This document shows positions 59,523 through 64,000 of a stretch of DNA of 64,000 bases, piece after piece. Made by a program: the position numbers and the translations under genes. Location of the stretch: NCBI GenBank assembly GCA_028277985.1, contig JANQFG010000109.1, positions 19,676-83,675 of the forward strand, given 5' to 3'. This stretch comes from a bacterium (lineage in GTDB: Bacteria; Desulfobacterota; DSWW01). Under the pieces are notes generated by a model. That model did not search any database and was not told the origin of the DNA. It was given only the letters and a program-made list of their open reading frames with translations. How positions within the stretch are numbered: position 1 is the stretch's first letter; the number at the start of each line of letters is the position of its first letter.

Positions 59523-60241
59523 AGAACCCCTTTGAGGATTTCCGGTCCGTTCCCTACCGGAAGAGAGAGATTCCTCTCGACCGGATCGTACGTGCCAAGG
59601 AAGAGACGCTCGAGCATCTGGTCCAGGGATATCTCAAGCTCGTGGAAGAGGAGGTCAGGGATCTGGTGTGGCTGGCCGAGGAAAGCAAGGTGGAGAAGGC
59701 CTACAACACCGCGGTCAAACGGATCGACGGCTCCCGGTACGACGCAGACGACATCGATGAATTCTGCGCCCTCCTCGACAGCTCGAACAAGATCCCCTAC
59801 CTGATCTCGGGGCCTGCGGGGATCTATATTTCCGCCCTGGTCAATCGCGCCCAGGAGGATCATATCGTCCTGAGCCCGAAGGACTATGAAAGGACGTTTC
59901 ACTTCCTTGGCTACAAGCTTCCGGAGGGAAAGACCCTGGTCCTACAGGGGGACGTGGGGGACTTCACGGGCTCCGGGCTCTTCGGCGGGTGCCTGATCGT
60001 GGAAGGCTCTGCCGGAAACTGGTGCGGGGCCGGGATGATGAAGGGCGAAATCCGGGTATCCGAGAACGCGGGCCAGAACACGGGAGAATGGATGCGTGGT
60101 GGGGAAATCCACGTGGACGGGACCATCCAGAGTGTGGGGACGAAGTTTTACGGAAACACCGGCTACCGGGTGCTCTTCGGCGGGAAGATCTACCAGAAGG
60201 GAAAGCTTCTCGTACCCAGGGCCCTCGTGAAGGAAGGATGA
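59519..60241 (+). CDS. GXGXG beta-helix protein between MoxR and vWA genes
   Basis: A 240-residue protein with two regions. Residues 25-115 are helical. Residues about 140-225 are a right-handed beta-helix with GXGXG-type turns (LQGDVGDFTGSGLFGGCLIVEGSAGNWCGAGMMKGEIRVSE...), the fold of the glutamate synthase C-terminal domain and FwdC/FmdC. The gene overlaps MoxR upstream (ATGA) and the vWA gene downstream (ATGA). In known GXGXG proteins the helix stabilises large Mo/W or flavin enzymes, so a role in enzyme maturation is inferred. No catalytic motif is seen. Confidence 0.72.
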   Translation: MKNPFEDFRSVPYRKREIPLDRIVRAKEETLEHLVQGYLKLVEEEVRDLVWLAEESKVEKAYNTAVKRIDGSRYDADDIDEFCALLDSSNKIPYLISGPAGIYISALVNRAQEDHIVLSPKDYERTFHFLGYKLPEGKTLVLQGDVGDFTGSGLFGGCLIVEGSAGNWCGAGMMKGEIRVSENAGQNTGEWMRGGEIHVDGTIQSVGTKFYGNTGYRVLFGGKIYQKGKLLVPRALVKEG

Positions 60242-61803
60242 GGACGGCTGTGATGCGCGACAGGGATTCCCTGCTCAAAGAGGTCTGGCAGAAAGTGCGC
60301 GAGGGCCACCTCTTTCCCGAGCTGCCTTCACCCGAATGGAGCGACGGCGAAGAGCGCGTGGCCCTGGAGATCAAGGACAAGAGGATTTCCCTGTCCAGGT
60401 CGTTTGTGGAGAAGATGTCCGGGGAGCTCACGGAAGCAGAAGTCATGGAAGGCCTCCTCGACCACGCCGTCTCCCACCATCTTTCCTGTCCCTGGGATTT
60501 CCCGACACACATGAAGCTCTACGCCGAGGCGAAGAAAACCCTCAAGGATCCCAGGCTCGCACAAATCGCTACCGACTGTTTCATGGACGTGGTGGCTGAC
60601 ACGTACGCGATGCGCCAGAAGGAGAGCCCTCTGCCGAAGCTCTACCAGCGCTTTCAGAGGGATGAAGTGGAGGAGGCGATCCATGCCCTGTACCAACGCA
60701 TCTGGGGTGTCGACCTCGGCGTCGAGGGGCACGAGAGTATCTCCCGCAGGTTGTCCCGCATTCCGTATCTCGATCGCCACCGATGGACCGACAGCATCCG
60801 ACGGTTCAGCAAGGTTCTTCACACGCTTCTTGTGAAGGAGGAGGAGCAGCAGGAAGGGGCGAACGACGACAACCCGATGGGCAACCACGACCTGCAACAA
60901 TACTCGGCCCAGGAGGTCGAGGAGGGACTCAAGGACCTGGCACAGGAGGCCGCCTCGCCCACCGAGTTCAAGGAAATCGTAGAGGACTTCCAGGACGAAA
61001 TCATGGAGGCGACCGAGCCGAGCGAGGAGGGTATGGGGCTCGGGCCGGGCCAATCCCTGGATGCGGACGTACTCTACTATATGAAACTCGCGGAAAATTA
61101 CGCGCTGCCGGTCTGTACGGTGCCCACGAAGAAGAGTGGCTCTCTCTACCCGCACCACCATGCCCCGTGGGAAATCGGGATGCCCTACCGGGAGATCGAT
61201 CCCTGGACGAGCTTCGGCAAGATCATGCCGGGCATCACCCAGATCTGGAAGAGGAGGGAGGGGGACATGTTCGGCGAGGAGGAGGACGTACCGGACTGTC
61301 TCATTCTGATCGACTCTTCCGGGAGCATGCCGAATCCGAAACGTCACCTGTCCCACGCAGTGCTGGGGGCGGCTTGCGCGGCGGAAGCCTATTTGCGCAG
61401 AAACGCCCAGGTGGCGATCTACAATTTCAGCGATGCGCATGTTGGGGGACGTCGATGCCTTCCGTACACGGATCATCGTTACGACATCTACCGGACCCTG
61501 TGTCACTACTTCGGAGGCGGAACCAGACTGCAGATGGAAGACATCGAGGCCCTTCAGACCGATGAGGTGCCGGATATCTTTCTGATCACGGACATGCAGA
61601 TTACGAACCTCGCCGCGCTGATCGAGCTCTTCAATGAGAAGGAGAACCGGGTCACGGCCGTTCATATCGGAGACAATGAATCGGTCAAGACCTTTCGCCG
61701 GTCCATGGGCGACCGGAAGAACGTCAGCATCTTTGCCGTTGAAGACAAACAGAGCATTCCCGCCATCGTCCTCGGCAAGGTAAAGGAGTATCTCTACTCC
61801 TGA
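60238..61803 (+). CDS. vWA-domain protein of DUF2201/metallopeptidase-like type
   Basis: A 521-residue protein from ATG 60238. The N-terminal half contains LLDHAVSHHLSCPWD (H76, H80, H81) and DCFMDVVADTYAM, matching a degenerate HExxH-like putative metallopeptidase (DUF2201-type). A charged, glutamate-rich linker (about 200-280) follows. The C-terminal vWA domain has the MIDAS DSSGS at D359-S363 and ends FLITDMQITN. Such proteins pair with MoxR ATPases. Overlap with the GXGXG gene and coupling to MoxR make a three-gene module. Function of the module is unknown. Confidence 0.87.
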   Translation: MRTAVMRDRDSLLKEVWQKVREGHLFPELPSPEWSDGEERVALEIKDKRISLSRSFVEKMSGELTEAEVMEGLLDHAVSHHLSCPWDFPTHMKLYAEAKKTLKDPRLAQIATDCFMDVVADTYAMRQKESPLPKLYQRFQRDEVEEAIHALYQRIWGVDLGVEGHESISRRLSRIPYLDRHRWTDSIRRFSKVLHTLLVKEEEQQEGANDDNPMGNHDLQQYSAQEVEEGLKDLAQEAASPTEFKEIVEDFQDEIMEATEPSEEGMGLGPGQSLDADVLYYMKLAENYALPVCTVPTKKSGSLYPHHHAPWEIGMPYREIDPWTSFGKIMPGITQIWKRREGDMFGEEEDVPDCLILIDSSGSMPNPKRHLSHAVLGAACAAEAYLRRNAQVAIYNFSDAHVGGRRCLPYTDHRYDIYRTLCHYFGGGTRLQMEDIEALQTDEVPDIFLITDMQITNLAALIELFNEKENRVTAVHIGDNESVKTFRRSMGDRKNVSIFAVEDKQSIPAIVLGKVKEYLYS

Positions 61804-61830
61804 TCCCCCGCACACAAGGAACCCCGGGAA

Positions 61831-62604
61831 ATGCGATCCCTGACATCCTTCACGCGACAGGTGCTCCGCCGCCTCTGTCCGCTCTTCCTGATCCTCACCT
61901 CGAGCTGCAACCCGAAGGCGGACCTGACCGTTGAGGTTCTCTCGGTCCGGCCTCACGACGCGGCGGCGTATACTCAGGGTCTTCTGCTCCACGGGCGGAT
62001 GCTTTACGAGAGCACGGGACTGTACGGCGAATCCAGCCTCCGAAGGGTGGATCCCGCCACAGGCGAGATCCTTCACCAGGTCGACCTGCCCGCCCACCTC
62101 TTCGGCGAGGGTCTCGCCCGCCACGGCGATCGTCTCGTCCAGCTCACCTACCGGTCCCGGACCGCCCTGGTGGTTGGGATCCAGGATTTCGCACCCTTGG
62201 GACAATTCTCGTACCAGGGTCAGGGTTGGGGTCTCTGCTTTGACGGTGAACACTTCATCATGAGCGACGGAAGCCCCGTCCTGACGGTTCGCGACCCCTC
62301 TACGTTCGAGATCCTGGATCAGATCGATGTGACCCACGACGGAAAGCCCGTCATCTATCTCAACGAGCTGGAGTGTGTTGGAGACGAGGTCTACGCGAAC
62401 GTCTATCACTCGGACAGGATCGTTAGAATCGCGAAAGAAACCGGGAAGGTCACGGCAGACATCGATGCCTCGGGCCTTCTGTCCAAATCCGAGCGCCTGG
62501 CCGCCGATGTGCTCAACGGGATCGCCTACGACCCGGAAAGCGAGACTTTCCTGATCACGGGCAAGCTCTGGCCCAAGCTGTTCGAGGTGCGATTCGTACC
62601 GTGA
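61831..62604 (+). CDS. Glutaminyl-peptide cyclotransferase (type I, five-bladed beta-propeller)
   Basis: A 257-residue exported lipoprotein-like enzyme; the lipobox LILTSSC is at about residues 23-29. The mature portion has YTQGLLLHGRMLYESTGLYGESSLRRVD, the family start with the YTxGL and YESTGxYGxSxLR motifs, then GWGLCFDG and LNELECVGDEVYANVYHSDRIVRI, all diagnostic of plant/bacterial-type glutaminyl cyclase. It converts N-terminal glutamine of exported proteins to pyroglutamate in the periplasm. It follows the vWA gene by 27 bases, so may belong to that transcript. Confidence 0.9.
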   Translation: MRSLTSFTRQVLRRLCPLFLILTSSCNPKADLTVEVLSVRPHDAAAYTQGLLLHGRMLYESTGLYGESSLRRVDPATGEILHQVDLPAHLFGEGLARHGDRLVQLTYRSRTALVVGIQDFAPLGQFSYQGQGWGLCFDGEHFIMSDGSPVLTVRDPSTFEILDQIDVTHDGKPVIYLNELECVGDEVYANVYHSDRIVRIAKETGKVTADIDASGLLSKSERLAADVLNGIAYDPESETFLITGKLWPKLFEVRFVP

Positions 62605-62625
62605 GGCGTGTTTCGCCGAAGTCGA

Positions 62626-63879
62626 TCAAGACGCCCGAACCCTCCTCTGTCGTATCCAGATAGCAGTGAAGCCGAGGCAGGCCATGCCGAGCACCATGGT
62701 GAGCATGAGCCAGGCGGCGGCGTATCCCTGCAAGTCCACGATGGCGCCGAACAACGGAGGGGCAATGACCATGCCGCCCCAGGAGATCGTGAAGACGATC
62801 CCCATGATGGATCCGACCAGGTCGTGTCCGGCGATTTCCGCAACAAGCGTTATGGCCAGCCCGTTCCAACCGACCAGGGAAGTGCCGAGCAGCGCGGCAA
62901 TAGCGTAGAGAAGCCACAAGGGCGGGCTCTCGCTGAACAGGGTCAGGAGGGACAGACCGACCACACCGATCAAGGAAAGGAGGGCGATCGGCACGACGCG
63001 GTCACCGTGCAGCATCCGGTCGCTGATCAGCCCGAAAACGATTCGACTGATCGTCCCCGCGGCCATTGCCACGGTGAGAAAGCTCCCTGCAATCACTCGA
63101 CTCAGGCCGAAGGTCTCTTCGGTATAGACGACGAGGAAGGCTACCACACAAGACTGGCAGGCGGCGTAGGAGGCGAAGAGAAAGGTGAGGGTCACCACGA
63201 GCGGTCTGAGCAGCAGCAGGCGCAGGCCCCCCTTCGCCTTCGCGGTCCCGGTGCTCTCCGAATCCGAGATGAAGTCCGGCTTTTCCCGGTAGAAGAAAAG
63301 GGAGAGGAGGGGCATCAGGAGTATCGCGCATGCGAGAGCGAGGACGGCCTTGTGCCAGCCCATGATCTGGGCGCAAAAGGGGATGTAGAGGCCCATCAGG
63401 CTCCCACCCACCGTCACCCCTGTCTGCTTGATTCCCATGATCGTGGCCCGCTTGGCCGGCTCGAACCAGTACATCAGCCCTTTCGTGGTGATCTGGTTGA
63501 TCATGCCGTAGCCGGACCCGCCGAGGGCCGCAACCAGGAAGAGCGTCGGGTAGTCGGAGGAGAAAGAGAGCAGGATGGTGGCCATGCCGACGAGAGAGAC
63601 GGAAAGCATCAGCATGACCCGCGCGCCGTACCTGTCCACCAGGAACCCGGATGGCACGGATATGACCATCATGGCAAAATACATGGCGGACACGATCAAC
63701 CCGAGCTGGCTGTTATCGATCGCAAGCTCTCCCTTGAGCATCGGCGCCAGCGGCCCCCACGCGAAGAAGAACATGGCAATCAGAAAATGGGAAACACTCA
63801 GGAGTCCGAAGATCACCCACTGGTAAGAGAGCGCGTTGTACTGATCGGAGGCATTCGTGTCCGATGAGGTCGGGTCCAT
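62626..63879 (-). CDS. Major facilitator superfamily transporter
   Basis: A 417-residue transporter with about 12 membrane helices. The signature between helices two and three, GFLVDRYGARVMLMLS, and the motif in the second half, ISDRMLHGDRVVPI, are typical of MFS organic acid/anion antiporters. The first helix follows SYQWVIFGLLSVSHFLIAMFFFAWGPLAPMLKG, of the OFA/oxalate-formate-like group. It would import or exchange an organic acid. A consensus promoter lies about 85 bases upstream. It ends 21 bases from the convergent glutaminyl cyclase gene. Confidence 0.9.
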   Translation of the reverse strand: MDPTSSDTNASDQYNALSYQWVIFGLLSVSHFLIAMFFFAWGPLAPMLKGELAIDNSQLGLIVSAMYFAMMVISVPSGFLVDRYGARVMLMLSVSLVGMATILLSFSSDYPTLFLVAALGGSGYGMINQITTKGLMYWFEPAKRATIMGIKQTGVTVGGSLMGLYIPFCAQIMGWHKAVLALACAILLMPLLSLFFYREKPDFISDSESTGTAKAKGGLRLLLLRPLVVTLTFLFASYAACQSCVVAFLVVYTEETFGLSRVIAGSFLTVAMAAGTISRIVFGLISDRMLHGDRVVPIALLSLIGVVGLSLLTLFSESPPLWLLYAIAALLGTSLVGWNGLAITLVAEIAGHDLVGSIMGIVFTISWGGMVIAPPLFGAIVDLQGYAAAWLMLTMVLGMACLGFTAIWIRQRRVRAS

Positions 63880-63963
63880 ATGTGCGAGGCTCCATCCGAA
63901 AGTCGTGCGAAGGGCCTGATCGGAGGCTTGTCGGGGAGTGGCAAGGCATCCACGGCGGTCCGC

Positions 63964-63992
63964 AGGATAAGAGAAACCCTGTTGCGTGTCAA
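63964..63992 (-). promoter_or_regulatory. Sigma-70 promoter of the MFS gene
   Basis: Minus strand TTGACA (63992-63987), 17 bases and TATCCT (63969-63964), about 85 bases upstream of ATG 63879. The interval 63880-64000 holds nothing else. Confidence 0.6.
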
Positions 63993-64000
63993 ACGATGAG

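Noticed and set aside
60328..62409. 693-codon minus-strand frame
   Set aside because: Antisense of the vWA and glutaminyl cyclase genes; composition is not protein-like and no motif was found.
1..64000. tRNA, rRNA, CRISPR array, insertion sequence, prophage
   Set aside because: No repeats with regular spacing, transposase, integrase or RNA-gene signatures were seen by eye. A tRNAscan/Rfam search would be decisive.

Overview
The window reads as one chromosome segment of an anaerobic, acyl-CoA-degrading bacterium, most likely a Desulfobacterota/deltaproteobacterial lineage. This is inferred from gene content and not from a marker gene. GC is moderately high by eye, genes are dense, and starts often use GTG. 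Catabolic genes include paired acyl-CoA dehydrogenases, CoA ligases, an ADP-forming acyl-CoA synthetase alpha chain, phosphotransbutyrylase with butyrate kinase, and a tungsten-type aldehyde:ferredoxin oxidoreductase. There is a sigma-54-type promoter, and the envelope and energising genes are those of a Gram-negative cell. No rRNA, tRNA, CRISPR array, insertion sequence or phage gene was recognised.

Layout. At 1-3.3 kb lie a cut-off HDOD/PAS signalling gene and an aldehyde dehydrogenase. From 3.3 to 14.3 kb there is a cell-surface glycan/lipid block: B12-type radical SAM protein, membrane alkaline-phosphatase-superfamily enzyme, flippase, two methyltransferases, HtrB-like acyltransferase, O-antigen ligase and a SPASM radical SAM protein. 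From 14.5 to 21.6 kb a 30-residue membrane microprotein precedes a seven-gene operon: geranylgeranyl-reductase-like flavoprotein, SDR, Cys-rich membrane protein, PaaK-like ligase, Ptb, tandem ACT protein, Buk. The last four suggest interconversion of an acyl-CoA with an acyl phosphate and ATP, with an ACT sensor alongside.

At 22-27.6 kb a TetR gene with a clear promoter and operator heads two paralogous iron-sulfur proteins, followed by a HAD hydrolase and an SDR. At 27.6-32 kb a compact five-gene minus-strand operon (TetR, phosphoesterase, unknown, kinase-like plus pentapeptide-repeat protein, M24 peptidase) starts at a promoter whose spacer holds a palindrome. At 32-33.5 kb a secreted protein follows a sigma-54-like promoter and a long structured leader. 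At 34-45 kb are a DUF1329 envelope protein with a strong terminator and a second acyl-CoA catabolic block, followed by two tandem Cys-rich small proteins.

From 45.6 to 64 kb there are a PilZ protein, an epoxide-hydrolase-like enzyme, two unusual multi-gene machines, AOR and thiolase-like genes, a decayed acyltransferase, a glutaminyl cyclase and an MFS transporter. Machine A (47.1-52.5 kb) is ExbB, two ExbD and a TPR protein, with a vWA protein anchored by a TonB-type S-x-x-x-H helix in place of TonB. Machine B (58.2-61.8 kb) is a MoxR ATPase, a GXGXG beta-helix protein and a vWA protein, joined by ATGA overlaps. These two, with the TetR/phosphoesterase/pentapeptide operon, are the best candidates for undescribed systems.
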